A stretch of DNA of 64,000 bases. Origin: Monodelphis domestica. Taxonomy: Eukaryota; Chordata; Mammalia; Didelphimorphia; Didelphidae. The DNA is taken from positions 345,321,380 through 345,385,379 of the forward strand of contig NC_077229.1 of the NCBI RefSeq assembly GCF_027887165.1, read 5' to 3'. This document shows, piece after piece, positions 33,466-45,145 of the stretch; the stretch's first letter is position 1; the number at the start of each line of letters is the position of its first letter. A model generated the notes under the pieces. It was not told the origin of the DNA. It saw only the letters and a list, made by a program, of their open reading frames with translations, and ran no database searches. Both the position numbers and the translations under genes were made by a program.

Positions 33466-34945
33466 TTTTAACATTTCTATCTTTATGTAGATTTTACAAT
33501 GTGCATAATTATTAGTATAAGATATACTATATTATATACTATAAATACATAATTTATAAATAGTTGAATATCTATCTTTGGGGGTACATGTCCAAAAATA
33601 TTTTAATGATATGGATTATCAAAAAAGTATGGCAACCATTGCTTTCGGTGTCATGGAGATGCCACCAAAATTGAACAGCTGCTTTTGAAGAGACTTCACA
33701 GGGAATATCTCAATTTCTCCTAAAGAAGAAAATAACATCATTCTGCTATGAGCCCAGATACCAGAGCCAACAACTTGGCTTTTGGGGGTTGTCATTCCTG
33801 AGAATTACAATCCCATCAGTAATATAGAGCAAAGCACAGATGGCTTTAGATTTGAAAGAAAATGTTTAATTTTTGCTATCTACCCTGGAGACCAAAATCT
33901 TCAACTAAAGCCACATTGTCTAAGCGAATACTGTTTTTGCTCCAGAAAGAGGCACATGAGAGAACACCAGGAAGAGGAGCTCTCTATTGCTTCTTTCAAT
34001 GCCCATTAAATACCTGCCAGATCATTCTTATGCCAATACTGGCATTCAAAGGTTTCCTCTAATCTTTTTCCTTTTTCCTTCCTTCCTTCCTCCTCCTCCT
34101 CTTCCTCCGTTTTCTTCTTTCAAGGTTAAAAAACAAAAGTTTCAACCCAGTTCATTCTTTCCCCTCAGATTCCCATTTGGTTCTCCTATGCAGGCCTGGA
34201 TAGCCTCACCCTACTCAGCCAACAGAAGAAGGGAAGCATTCAGCCATTCTACATTCCAAGCTCTTTAAAAATGGGGCTAGCTGGCCCCATTTTCCTTGTT
34301 CTACACCTGGAGTAGTACTGGAGATTATCTTTCTTATAGAAAAGGTGAGGCACATAATGACTCACGACCAACTGAGGCAGCCAGCAAAGAAGGATATATA
34401 GAACAAAAGCCAGCAAACCAAATGTTTCTAAATAATAACCCAAATCTTCGTCTCTCCGTATATTTTACAAAACATCAAAATGAAGAGGAGAAAAACATAT
34501 CCAAGAATCCAAATACTGTAAACAGTTCTGCACATATTCTACCCCTCCAGATACATTAAAACCAACACCAGAGGAAAGCAAAAAAGCAGGGAAAATTCCT
34601 TCCTTATTTGGCAGAATAAAAGCCCATCATATAGTGGAAGTAATCAGGAGAATAAATGCAAATGTTTTGTTGGATTGGACTATCTCCCTTGGAAGTGGAC
34701 TTACACCCTGTCTCTTGGCTCAGAGACAAGAGGCCTAGCTTCTTTCTAGGGCCCCAGGGGAGGGGGGAAAAGGTGGGATTCAGGGTAGAGCCAGCTTATC
34801 CTCTGTGATCAGATTGCTGCCTAATGATTGCGATGTCAGCTGAGACTCCTCCAAAAGGCAATTCTCTTTCTGGTCTGTAAAAGTGAATTAGGCTCATTTC
34901 CTAAGGTGATCAGGGAAAAGGGGAAATGAACTTCTATGTTCTCAA
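33466..34945. other. unassigned sequence; pyrimidine tract at 34065-34115
   Basis: No gene or repeat family recognised except a CT-rich tract ('ccttccttccttcctcctcctcctcttcctcc'). Several open frames under 95 codons have no support. Confidence 0.4.
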
Positions 34946-34966
34946 ATATTTTTAGCATCTCTCTCT

Positions 34967-35740
34967 TTTTTTTTCCTTTTTTTCCCATATTTTTTTAAAC
35001 ATTATTTTATTTGGTCATTTCCAAACATTATTCATTGGAAACAAAGATCATTTTCTTCCAACCCCCCCCCCCCCCCACCTCTCCCATAGCCGGCGCACAA
35101 TTCCACTGGGTTTCACATGTGTTCTTGATTCAAACCCATTTCCCTGTTGTTGGTATTTGCATTAGGGTGCTCATTTAGAGTCTCTCCTCAGTCATATCCC
35201 CTCCACCCCTGTAGTCAAGCAGTTGCTTTTCCTCGTTATTTTTACTCCCACAGTTTATCCTCTGCTTGTGGATAGTGTTGTTTAGATCCCTGCAGATTAT
35301 TCAGAGACATTGCATTGACCCTAATGGAGAAGTCCATTACCTTCAATTGTACCACAGTGTGTCAGTCTCTGTGTACAATGTTCTCCTGGTTCTGCTCCTC
35401 TCGCTCTGCATCACTTCCTGGAGGTTGTTCCAGTCTCCATGGAACTCCTCCACTTTATTATTCCTTTGAGCACAATAGTATTCCATCACCAACATATACC
35501 ACAATGTGTTCAGCCATTCCCCAATTGATGGGCATCCCCTCGTTTTCCAATTTTTGGACACCACAAAGAGTGCAGCTATGAATATTCTTGTACAAGTCTT
35601 TTTCCTCATTATCTCTTTGGGGTACAGACCCAGCAGTGCTATGGCTGGATCAAAGGGGAGACATTCTTTTGTCACCCTTTCGGCATAGTTCCAGATTGCC
35701 CTCCAGAATGGTTGGATCAATTCACAACTCCACCAGCAAT
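34967..35740 (-). mobile_element. LINE-1 3' end with target-site duplication
   Basis: Antisense young L1: T-rich start, C13-14 run at about 35,062, complement of the 3'UTR, then the ORF2 C-terminus on the minus strand (35,343-35,765, with CELIQPFWRAIWNYA). 'tagcatctctctttt/g' flanks both sides (about 34,953 and 35,741). Confidence 0.93.
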
Positions 35741-36115
35741 GTAGCATCTCTCTTTGTGGTGCCAATGCACTAGAAATGGAAAGATGCCTCCACTGGAGAA
35801 TGGCTAAACAAGTTGTGGTATAAAATTGGAATGGATATATTAACTTTGCTGTAAGAAATGATGAACAGGTTAATTTTGGAAAAACACAAAAGACCTACAT
35901 GAAACTATGAAGAGTTAAATAAGTGGAAGCAAGAGAACATTATACCGTAACGGAAATATTGCCTGAAGAATGACTTGTGTATGCCCACCTCCAGAGAGAG
36001 AAAACTGGTAAATAGAAATGAGATCATTTCATATATGCATGTTATCTATTTGTCAAACGATACCTTCTCTAATGGGCAGAGGGAAGGGAGGGAGTTAACT
36101 GGGCACTTTAATGGA
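35741..36115 (+). mobile_element. older LINE-1 3' end
   Basis: 'ctctctttgtggtgccaatgcactagaaatgg ... ggctaaacaagttgtggtataaaattgg' is an ORF2 tail of an older L1, followed by its 3'UTR ('gaacattataccgtaacggaaatattgcctgaagaatgac'). The minus-strand L1 inserted at its left end. Confidence 0.8.
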
Positions 36116-37705
36116 ACAAACATAATGAATTCATTAATTTTGGTAAAAGTGAGGTGCGTTCGTTTTACTTTCTCTTTGAATCTCTTTTTCCATCCTCCCT
36201 GCACTTTGGCCTTCCAGCAGGAGGGATAGGGCATTTTTCTTCCCCAACTCCTGCCACAGAAAATGCACACTTTGCTCACAACAGAAGCATCAGACAGTGG
36301 AAAGCATCTGCTCACCTAGACAATCCTGAGGCTACAATTCATGGCTCTCTCGTGTCCTGGCTGCCTTAGACTACCTTCCTGTTTTCTCTTATGAACACAG
36401 GTCAAAGATTAGATCCTGAGAATGCCAATTTGGGGGTTACCTCATGGTAAGCTGGGATTAAGAGAGCCTAAATCAGGTACTGGTTGTCTAGAAGATTTTT
36501 TTCACAACATACTTCTCAGGGAAGAGGACCACCAACAGGATCACTCTTCAGCTCGAGGATTAAGCCATGCAATGAGAGTTCAGGAGATCTGGACCTTACT
36601 AATCCTCCATGATGTTTGCAGTGAATTGTTGGAGCAGCGCTTGTCTGAGGTGAATAGGCAATAACTGTTCAGCATTCCCAAAGGATCTTTACCTTCCAGA
36701 GTAATAGAAAGGGTATATAGGGCTAAGAAGTTTAGATTCCCTTTCTTTGCTCATGTGTATTTGTGAGGATTCATCCCTCTCCGGACTACACTGCCGTCTC
36801 CACTCCACAAGCCTTTCTCTGCCATGCCAAGCTCTTCTCCCTGGAACTCAGTCCACCCATAGGCCACTTCTCACATTGTGGAAGTATCCTCTGCCCCTGA
36901 GTGACTGATTTTTCCCAGAACTACCCCCTTCCCCCTAACCCCCCAGCCAAAGATATCTTCCTTCCTCTTCAGAATGCACTGCTGTCACTTAATACACACT
37001 TATTAACTGACTGACTGCGAGTCTTATGTGTCTTGAACAGTTTCTGTGGTGAAGGAAATAAAAATCTGTCCCATACCTGACACCTACATTTTACAATGGG
37101 CATAAGAATTAAGGTCCTTGAAACCCTCTCACAGGGAAACTCTAATTATAACTTACAAGTACATTTTGTTTTAGTCCTTTCTTTGAAGTTTTCCTGCGGT
37201 AGGAGCAGAGCCCGAGAGAAGATCTGTCTCATTGTGTTGAGGCATGCAAGGATGACATAAATCTGGATCTCTCTTGGCAAGGAAGTCCATTGGGTGCCAT
37301 TTGGCAACATGGGCCAATGAGTGCCATTTGGAGCAGGAAGGTTCCTGGTTTTCTGTCATTTCTTCATAATGTATCTCTCATATAGTAGTTGACTGACTGA
37401 CTGACTGATTTCCCCAAATCTATTATAGTTCCTTTTAGTGTTTTTATAATGTGCATATTGCTATACTTAGACCTTCATCACCAAACTAGAAATCTCTTTC
37501 AGGCTTCTATATCCATTCTATCACACTTCTTTCTCAAAGTTTTCATCTCCATTTTAACCAAATCCTAGTCAAAATTGTAATCAGCTCATCAATTCTGCAA
37601 ATTAAAGCTTGCCAATACGTAGTTTCAGTTAGTGATAAAAGTAGTCAAATAAAGAGGCAAATAACAACCCACAATGGATACCCAGTAGCAATGCAAACCG
37701 TCCAT
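36116..37705. other. unassigned sequence; (GACT)n at 37391-37407
   Basis: No coding or repeat family recognised over most of this. A short L2-like piece ('aatacacacttattaactgactgactg') lies near 36,990. Confidence 0.4.
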
Positions 37706-37707
37706 AT

Positions 37708-37785
37708 GACTCAATCAATATTTATTAAGCATCTACTATATGCTAGGCACTAGGCTAAGCCCTGGAAATAATATTCTACAAAAAT
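37708..37785 (-). mobile_element. L2 3' end
   Basis: 'tcaatcaatatttattaagcatctactatatgctaggcactaggctaagccctgg' is antisense L2. Confidence 0.75.
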
Positions 37786-38325
37786 GACTTGCACACGTAT
37801 CGCAATATTTAGCATATGGACGATTGGTATTAGCAAAGTCAATAATGCCGCATGCAATCGCATCATAAGGCTGTAGTTGTTCCCTCTAATCAGTCAGTCA
37901 ATGACACTTCAGGCATCGCAACACATAGAGTATTTGGAATCCTTCAGTTCATCTTGGGTTGGTGCGAAGTGGAAATAAAAGCAAACACCAAAGTCTAGAC
38001 CAGGTTATGATGGGACGTCAATGTCAAGGTAAAAATATATAAATACATGCACATATATGTGTATATGCACATACAATCATAAAATACAAGTCAAAATGGA
38101 GAATTAAAAATTTTTAACCAGAAAAATAGTATTTCTCAATGAAATAGGGATGAGAATTTTAGTCGGAAAAACATCAAATTTTTTGTGGAAAGAAATAAAT
38201 CCTGTAAGAAAAGGTAGGCATAGAGAGGAACGATTCGGTGAGCAATCTGAGGAGGCAGAAAGTGGAAACCGCTGAGGAACAACACAAGTCAAGAGCTTGG
38301 AAGTGACTCTGGAGTTTGCTGACAG
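37786..38325. other. unassigned sequence
   Basis: No gene recognised. 'catatggacg' at 37,814 mirrors 'cgtccatatg' at 37,699 on the other side of the L2 piece. Confidence 0.4.
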
Positions 38326-38327
38326 CA

Positions 38328-38455
38328 TTGAGAGTTTCAGTGACTTGCCTAGGGTCACACAACTACTATGTGAGAGAGGTAAGACTTGAAAGCAGGGCTT
38401 ACTAGGTGCAGGGCCAGCTCTCTATCCACTAAACCACATTGCCTCTATTACTGTG
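38328..38455 (-). mobile_element. MIR-like SINE
   Basis: 'agtgacttgcctagggtcacacaactactatgtgagag ... agctctctatccactaaaccacattgcctc' is antisense MIR/CORE-SINE. Confidence 0.8.
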
Positions 38456-39324
38456 TCTTAAAATGACAGTATTAGTGCTGTATTCCCAAATCGAAAGTAT
38501 TTCAGACTAAATGTGTTTGTATTTCCTTAGGTCACACAGAATGGAAGGGAGATAGCAATCTTAATGGAAAATGAAGTACTATGCCATATTTTTGTGATTA
38601 CATATTGTGAATTTTCTGAAAGTTTAATCTCAATAATTTATTAAAAATCTATTTAAATTACCCTTATCCTATTTTGATAACCATCTAAATAGAATAGGAT
38701 TCTCATTTCTGAAACAGCTAGAGGCAGGTGTGGTCGTTTCATTGTAGCTCCTTTTCTACTTAGCATTTTGTCTATAGTAGGTACACTAATAAATGTATTG
38801 CTGTCCAACTCTCTAGAAATTAACCCAAATTTGGATCAGAGATTGACATATGCAGATTTTTCTTCTTGCAGAATAAAAATGGAAAGAACACAAAATAACA
38901 TGATGCTAGATTTGGCACAGCATGGGCCCTTAGAAATCATCTAGCCTAGGGGTTCTAACAATTTTGTGTGTCACAGGCTTCTGGGCAATCTGGAAAAGCT
39001 TACAAACTCCCCAGAATAATATTTTTAAATGCATCACCACTTTGATGCAAAATAAAATAAAATACCTGGGATTGCAAAGAAAATCAAAGATTTGTGAAAG
39101 TGAAGATTTGTTTTTCTCCATCCCAGTTCTCAAACTCCTTAAAATTCCATGATCCCCTGGGGTCCAAACTCCTCATTTTCAAGCTGAGGAAACTGAGATC
39201 TAGGGTGACTTGACAAAATTATATCAGAAGCAAATAGCAGACCTAGGATTTGAATTGACCCCAATTCCATGGCCTTTTTCTAATTTTTTCATGTCTTAAT
39301 TTAGTCTTGAGGAAATAAACGAAT
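38456..39324. other. mostly unassigned with L2 and MIR pieces
   Basis: 38,745-38,805 resembles an L2 tail ('tagtaggtacactaataaatg'). 39,160-39,260 is an antisense MIR ('tcattttcaagctgaggaaactgagatctagggtgac'). The rest is unrecognised. Confidence 0.5.
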
Positions 39325-39525
39325 ACACATGTGTGTGTTTCTATACACATATATCTCAAATATCTGTATGCATAAATGAATCTATGCCTGTATGTGTCTA
39401 TGAACATAGCGCAAATATCTATGCACATGTATGCATATAAATGTGTCAATATCCATGTGCATATTTATATATCCATACATTCAACACCTACATGCGGGTA
39501 TAAATGTATATATACATATTTCAAA
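39325..39525. repeat. degenerate CATA/TATG-rich repeat
   Basis: Two hundred bases of imperfect 'cacatata', 'tgtatgcata' alternations. Open frames through it are compositional. Confidence 0.8.
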
Positions 39526-40812
39526 AGGCACAGTTTTCACTCATTCTATCAGCAAAGTTAATAGAACAATGTCCTTTGATTCAGACCGCTGTCAAGTACC
39601 TTGTCACATTCTAAAGCTTCTAAGGCCTCTTCAAGAGAGTAGGAAGAAGAATAACAGTTCTGATTATCCAAACTATTGAAGATTTTGAGGATTGGTAGAC
39701 TAACATTCTAAACATTTTCCACTCAGTAGAAGGCTAAAGAGGTTCTAGATTGAAGGTATTGCCAACCCAACAGAAGATCAATCAACCAGGAGAGGAGTGA
39801 GGCAAAAAAAATTAAATTACCTCCTTAAATCTGGTTGCAAGAAAATGTGCCCTGAAAGGAGAGGATGCTCAATTTTGGGCAATGTAGTATTTATTTCTGA
39901 CATTTAACTAGTTTTGCAAACCTTATTTCCAACCAAGTGAGACTGAAGCAGTCAGCTCTTCAAGAAAATGTAAAAGGAAACAGGCATCCAAGTATGTCTT
40001 GGGATGACAAGTACATTCCAGAGCATGAAATTAGGCACCATGTTGGATACAGAAAGACATGCATGCACATCTTTGGAACCACATTTCTGGTTCAGTATTT
40101 AATAGATTAGACTCATTCCCCGTTCATCTGAGGTTAGAGAGAAAGCAGAGGAGTAGCTAAGAAACACAGAAGTGTACATCAGGATCTATGTGAGAATAAG
40201 AACTGTTGTCTTCACTCTCAGGGTAGCTGAGCATGATGAAGACCCATTGTGAAAATAAAAGGTGAGACTTTTAAAACTAATATAGGCAATGAATTGATTA
40301 TTGATTATAAACTGATTTTGGATACTCTGCTTGCTGCGCTCACAAGGTATTCTCAGTTTATATCAGTGAAGTGAAGCTCATAAATGAACTTCTCTTCAGG
40401 GCCAGGAGCAAGGACACTAAAGATAAAAGGATTTCTAACTAAGGGATTCTAACTCCACCCAAATAAAACTCCCTGCTTCCACAAGGAACTGCTTCTCCTG
40501 TTCCACAGACTACACTGATCCTTCCTGATCTGACTAATCCAAATTTTCTCTATTCTACAATAAACTACACTATTATCCTTATAATTTTAACTTCACCACC
40601 AAGTTATAAAAATAACAAAGGCTAGCTGGCTGAGTCTCATTAAGAACCAAGTTAGGACTCTTGAGACTTAGTAGACTCAGAGTCCAAACCAAAGACCAGG
40701 TCTTTCTTTGGTCTTCTCAGAATTAAACAATCTATAAAGACAGTAATAGATAGTCAATAGTGTTTCCCAAGTTGGAAAAAGAAAACACTTAACTCCTTCA
40801 GGTCTTTACCTC

Positions 40813-40843
<31 letters not shown>

Positions 40844-41270
40844 GAAAGGCAAAAATATTACCTCCTCAAAACCCTCAGAGCAAGAGTCTCTGTATGTGAC
40901 TGCCAACTACCAGAAAAAACCATTATAACTGTCAACATTTGAAATTGATACAGTCTCATATCTGCTTGAAATTCCAATTCTTTCTCAAGCCAGCTTTTCC
41001 ACTTCTTATCTCTAAACTACTATAACAAGACTTACTTTCTAATATCCTTATACCAACCAAATGGAGACTGCTTTATTTCTTCTCACTGTGGTCAGAACAA
41101 ATAATTGCCATTTTGGCAATGGAGTCATTCTCACCCATTTTGGACATGATCAGCACCATAATTACTATGGGGGCAACTGGGCTTTGTCCCAGGATGCCAG
41201 ATTTTGAAGATGTTTGCAGCCCTTGCAGTCTTTTAGCAATCTTGGGGAAAAAATGTTTAGTATCTCAGTA
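39526..41270. other. unassigned; (CAGA)n at 40812-40845
   Basis: A perfect CAGA run lies at 40,812-40,845. The 40,250-41,200 part has a texture reminiscent of repeat DNA ('acaataaactacactattatccttataattttaac') but I cannot assign it. No coding evidence. Confidence 0.4.
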
Positions 41271-41537
41271 ATGAGGTAGGTAGCACTGCAGATAGACCAT
41301 TGAGCCTGGAGTCAGGAAGACTCAGTTTCCTGATTGCAAATCTGGCCTCAGACACTTACTAGCTGGGTTATCCTGGGCTAGCCACTTAACCCTGTTGGCC
41401 TTTGTCTTCTTATCAGTAAAAGAGCTAGAGAAGGAAATGGCCAACCACTCCAGTATCTCTGCCCAAGAAAACCCCAAATGAGGTCAAAGAGTTGAACACA
41501 ACTGAAATAACTGAACAACAACATATATATGCTAGCT
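41271..41537 (+). mobile_element. MAR1-type CORE-SINE with RTE-like tail
   Basis: Head 'ggtaggtagcactgcagatagaccattgagcctggagtcaggaagact', tail 'gagctagagaaggaaatggccaaccactccagtatctctgcccaagaaaacccc ... gaaataactgaacaacaa'. Confidence 0.92.
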
Positions 41538-41554
41538 GTTTCATTCTCATCATT

Positions 41555-41665
41555 ATTATTGTTGTTAAAGATGAGAGAAACTAAATGATATGCTCAAAGT
41601 CACAGTAAGTAGCAGAAACAGAATCTGAACTCAGGTCTCATGACTCTATGATCAATATTCTTTTC
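41555..41665 (-). mobile_element. MIR-like fragment
   Basis: 'agatgagagaaactaaatgatatgctcaaagtcacagtaagtagcag ... gaactcaggtctcatgactct'. Confidence 0.65.
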
Positions 41666-41839
41666 AAAACTGGAATTGATTGCTTTTAGTATTTTCAAAA
41701 GTCATTTGATGGAACTGGATGACTATCAGAGAGGTTGTAGAAGAGATTCATGTATTAGGTAGAGGTCACACTAGGTAAATTCTTCTAAGGTCCCTTCCAA
41801 CTCTAGATTTTGGATGACAGCAAGACCCTGGTTTTCAAC

Positions 41840-42078
41840 TAGGTGGTGCAGTGATATAGCACCTGGCTGGAGTCAGGAAGACTGGAGTTCAAATCTAGCC
41901 TATTTGATACTTACTAGCTCTGGGACCCTGGGCAAATCACTTAACCCTGTTTGCTTCAGTTTCCTCATCTGTAAAATGAGCTGGTGAAGGAAATGGCAAA
42001 TAACTCCAGGATCTTTGACAAGAAAGTCCCAAATAGGGTCACAAAGAGTTTAATATGACTGAATGATAACTATGATGA
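41840..42078 (+). mobile_element. MAR1-type CORE-SINE with RTE-like tail
   Basis: 'aactaggtggtgcagtgatatagcacctggctggagtcaggaagact' to 'aaatagggtcacaaagagtttaatatgactgaatgata'. Confidence 0.92.
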
Positions 42079-42167
42079 TATCTCTGATAACACTTGTGGC
42101 TGTCTCATATTTTACCAGTCTTGTTTAGTGACTTTCCTTCCTTCTTCTAGTTATTCAAATGTACTTC

Positions 42168-42241
42168 TGCTTATACAGAAGCAAAACATATGACATCATT
42201 ATGTGATAAATGATGTCATATGTTTTGCTTCTACATAAGCA
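42168..42241. repeat. 74-bp near-perfect hairpin (inverted repeat)
   Basis: Arms 42,168-42,199 and 42,210-42,241 (32 bases each) pair with two mismatches. The inner 23 pairs are perfect ('gaagcaaaacatatgacatcat' side). The loop is 10 bases. The right arm runs into an L1 3'UTR. Confidence 0.95.
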
Positions 42242-42462
42242 TATATATATATATATATATATATGTACGTAATTTGGGGTTTAGGCTTTCAAAAATCGCT
42301 CTATAGCAAAAATGAATAACATGGAAATAAGTAACAAGTGATAACACTTGCTTGTTGTCTCTGGGAAGGGGGAGGGAAGAGAGGAGGAAAAGAAAATGAA
42401 TCATGTAAACATGGAAAAATATTTTAAAATAAAATAAATAAAATCTTTTAAAAACCATTTCT
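42230..42462 (+). mobile_element. older LINE-1 3'UTR end
   Basis: After an (AT)n run, 'aatttggggtttaggctttcaaaaatcgctctatagcaaaaatgaat ... tgtctctgggaagggggagggaagagagg' and an 'aaaataaaataaataaaat' tail. Confidence 0.75.
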
Positions 42463-43434
42463 ACTTATCTTAACCAGACGTTTACTGCACTCTGGCATTG
42501 CCACCACCAGTAGAGAGAGACTAATGATTAGAAAGAGAGATCATCTCTTTCATAATTACAGTGATAAATTTAGCATCCCACCTCTGTTGCTTCAAGAGCT
42601 GGAAAGGAATTTGTCTCTTTTTCTAGAACTCTGGGAAAGTTGGCTCTATCCTTTTCTTCCTAGTAGAGGTCATGGGGATTTTCCCCAGCACTGAATTAAT
42701 CTTCACTATGTAGGGATTGAATGAAAACTTTCAAAGTTTTGTTTTCAATAAGTTATTGCCAAATGGAACTTGTCTCTTTCCAGGTTCAAAACCACAAAAG
42801 AAATATTTCTCTGAAGTTTATGATAAAAAAGCATAATATCTGAATGAAAAAAATTATGGTTTGCTGTAAAAATATAGAGCATGGTTCTATTGACTCCTAT
42901 TAAAAAATAAAAATGAAATCAGTGTTTTACCCATTAAGTGCTCATGTAGTTGATGGATCTTGCTTCTGTTGTAATCAACCAGAAACATCTCTCAAATGGA
43001 CTCTATTAATCTACCCTGTGCCATCCCTGCTCCCCAAAAGGCTATGATTACAAGTCTTCCCTTTTTTCTTCTCAGTGAACCATAAGAATTTATAATGTAC
43101 TTCCCCAGGGCCAAGAAACCATCTTTCTATCACCAACAAGGAAGAGCCCATTCACTGGCACTTGAAAATTAAGGACATCCTCCTTTTGCTGTTCAAATTA
43201 CGGTGGGCACTTTACTTTTACCCAGAAGTAATTATCTTTACAAAAACTGACTCCATTGGTAAGGGCAAGAGTCACTTTCGAGTGAAGCATGACTAGCTTC
43301 ACCTATTTCAGAGGTATGAAGTATAGGTTTTAAGCAGCGCTCCAGCTCCCAAGGTCTGTGGGAAATTAACCCATTTCTGATATTTATTGACTGAAATATC
43401 GTGATGGAAAATGATGCTAATAGAATCCCAAGTT
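42463..43434. other. unassigned sequence
   Basis: No gene or repeat recognised. Confidence 0.4.
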
Positions 43435-43885
43435 CAATAATTTTTAGAACTGGAAGGGTTCTGAGAGGTCATTTAGTCCCACCACCCTCATTTTACAAAG
43501 GAGGGAACTGAAGTCCCAGGAGAATAAGCAACTTTCACAATGTTACACAGCTATTTAATGGCAACACTCCAGTTCTCACTCCCGGCTCATTAGCACTATA
43601 ATTAGAGAAACACCAAGCCTGAGATAGAGTGATTAGGCTGTATTGTACTGTTGTTCCTCCACAATTCCTGGCACATCATAGGCAGACTAGAGTTAGAGCC
43701 GGAAGAAAACGTAGAGGTCATCTCACATAATGTTTTTCCTTTCCCATGAGGAAAAGGGCCAGAGATTGGAAATAACTTGCCCAAGGTGGCACAGGCCATA
43801 AGTGCTAAAGCCTGGATTCTAACCTAAGTCTAATCCAGATGCTGGATTCAATGTTCTTCCTAATGCTTAGCACAAGGAGAAAAGT
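43435..43885 (-). mobile_element. two MIR-like SINE fragments
   Basis: 43,435-43,570 ('ctcattttacaaaggagggaactgaagtcccaggag') and 43,640-43,880 ('ataacttgcccaaggtggcacaggccataagtgctaaagcctgg') are both antisense MIR type. A (TTG)n run follows at about 43,884. Confidence 0.7.
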
Positions 43886-44489
43886 TGTTGTTGTTGTTGT
43901 TTTTCATAAAAGAAATCAGCTTTTCTCCTTTGATGAGTTTGTGATCTGGTCCCCGTGGGCTCATCACAAAGCTCTGAGAGAAGAAAAGAAATACACTCTC
44001 ATCTGATCTTCACAATAGCCCTGTGAAGTAGGTGCTATTATTATGCCCATTTTGCTGTTGAGGCTGACTGCTGCTGAGTATGGGGTATTTCTGGGAGGAC
44101 GCCTGTATAAGGGCTTACTGCACTCATCCACTTTCATGTCACTTCTCACCCGTGATTCCAAGAAATTGTAGCATGTTCAGCAGCGGTAATATTATCTCTG
44201 CAGGCAGGCTAAATCATGTCGAGGGTAAGTGACAGGCCTCCAACCCATGGGTGAGTTAGGGGCTCGTCTACCCCAAGCATGCGACGACTTCCCCTGGTGG
44301 AATGGATGGATAAGGACAAATTGCTCCAAGGCCAGGAAGGCAACTGAAGTAGCTTCTGTGGAGTACTTATCTATGTACCTTCTTACTGATACAGTGCCTC
44401 TGCGTGAGAGGGTACATTGAAGAATATTTAGTGGCTACTGTTCTAATGATACAATTCTCATGAATGCTTTTGCTTTGAGCTACTTTAAT
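43886..44489. other. mostly unassigned; MIR-like scrap near 44000-44070
   Basis: 'cacaatagccctgtgaagtaggtgctattattatgcccattttgctg' is MIR-like. The rest, including a 63-codon open frame at 44,229-44,420, is unrecognised. Confidence 0.4.
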
Positions 44490-44650
44490 GTATCAGGGAA
44501 GCTAGGTGGTCTAGTGGATAGACTGGCGAGCCTGGAGTCAGGAAGAACTGGAGAAGGAAATGGCAAACCCCTCTAGTATTTTTGCCAAGAAAACCCTGCG
44601 TGGGGTCATGAAGAGTCAGACATGACTGAAAACAATGCAGTAACAGCAAA
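44490..44650 (+). mobile_element. MAR1-type CORE-SINE, internally deleted
   Basis: The head 'gaagctaggtggtctagtggatagactggcgagcctggagtcaggaag' is joined directly to the RTE tail 'aactggagaaggaaatggcaaacccctctagtatttttgcc'; the core is missing. Confidence 0.88.
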
Positions 44651-44719
44651 TTGGTTTTATTGGAAAATGATAAAAGGCAAATGCACTTGAGGAAGTTTCT
44701 CTCTTGCTATAGTTTTAGA

Positions 44720-44935
44720 AGTGAACACCCCCAAGAGAACATTATATACTACTACAGACTATTTGAAGAATTATGAATGTCCACCTCCAGAGAAAGAACC
44801 AAAAAAGTAGAAACACAAAAGGCATAATCTATATATATATACTTTTTTGGTTGAGTGATGCCTTCTATGGTACAGGGAGGGAGGAGATACTTGGGAATTT
44901 AATGTAACCAAGAAACAAATAATTAAAAAAAAAAT
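44720..44935 (+). mobile_element. older LINE-1 3'UTR
   Basis: 'gaacattatatactactacagactatttgaagaattatgaatgtccacctccagagaaagaacc ... tggtacagggagggaggagatacttgggaatttaatgtaacc' and an A-tail. Confidence 0.8.
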
Positions 44936-45039
44936 GAAGACTCAAAGAATGCCTGGAGCCTGGAGATACCCTTCAGGCAAGCAAATTGACTAGTTAAGAG
45001 TTGGAAGGGAGTGCTACATCCTCGCATATGTATGTGCTC

Positions 45040-45145
45040 TCTCCTCCAAAGGAAATGGAAGGTATCTTCAGTACCAAGCATGGTTCTTGGAACATAGTAG
45101 TGGTCTAATAAAGACTTGCTGGCTGACTGATTGATTATTGCAGTG
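45040..45145 (+). mobile_element. L2 3' tail
   Basis: 'taccaagcatggttcttggaacatagtagtggtctaataaagacttgctggctgactgattgatt'. Confidence 0.65.

Noticed and set aside
37391-37407. CRISPR-like or satellite array
   Set aside because: Only short GACT and CAGA microsatellites occur; there are no spaced repeats and the DNA is mammalian.
36780-41180. Exons of BCL2, expected somewhere downstream of PHLPP1
   Set aside because: I found no BH-domain coding sequence on either strand; BCL2 must lie outside the window.
40250-41200. Possible further LTR element
   Set aside because: Some AT-rich LTR-like texture but no paired ends, promoter spacing or flanking duplication.
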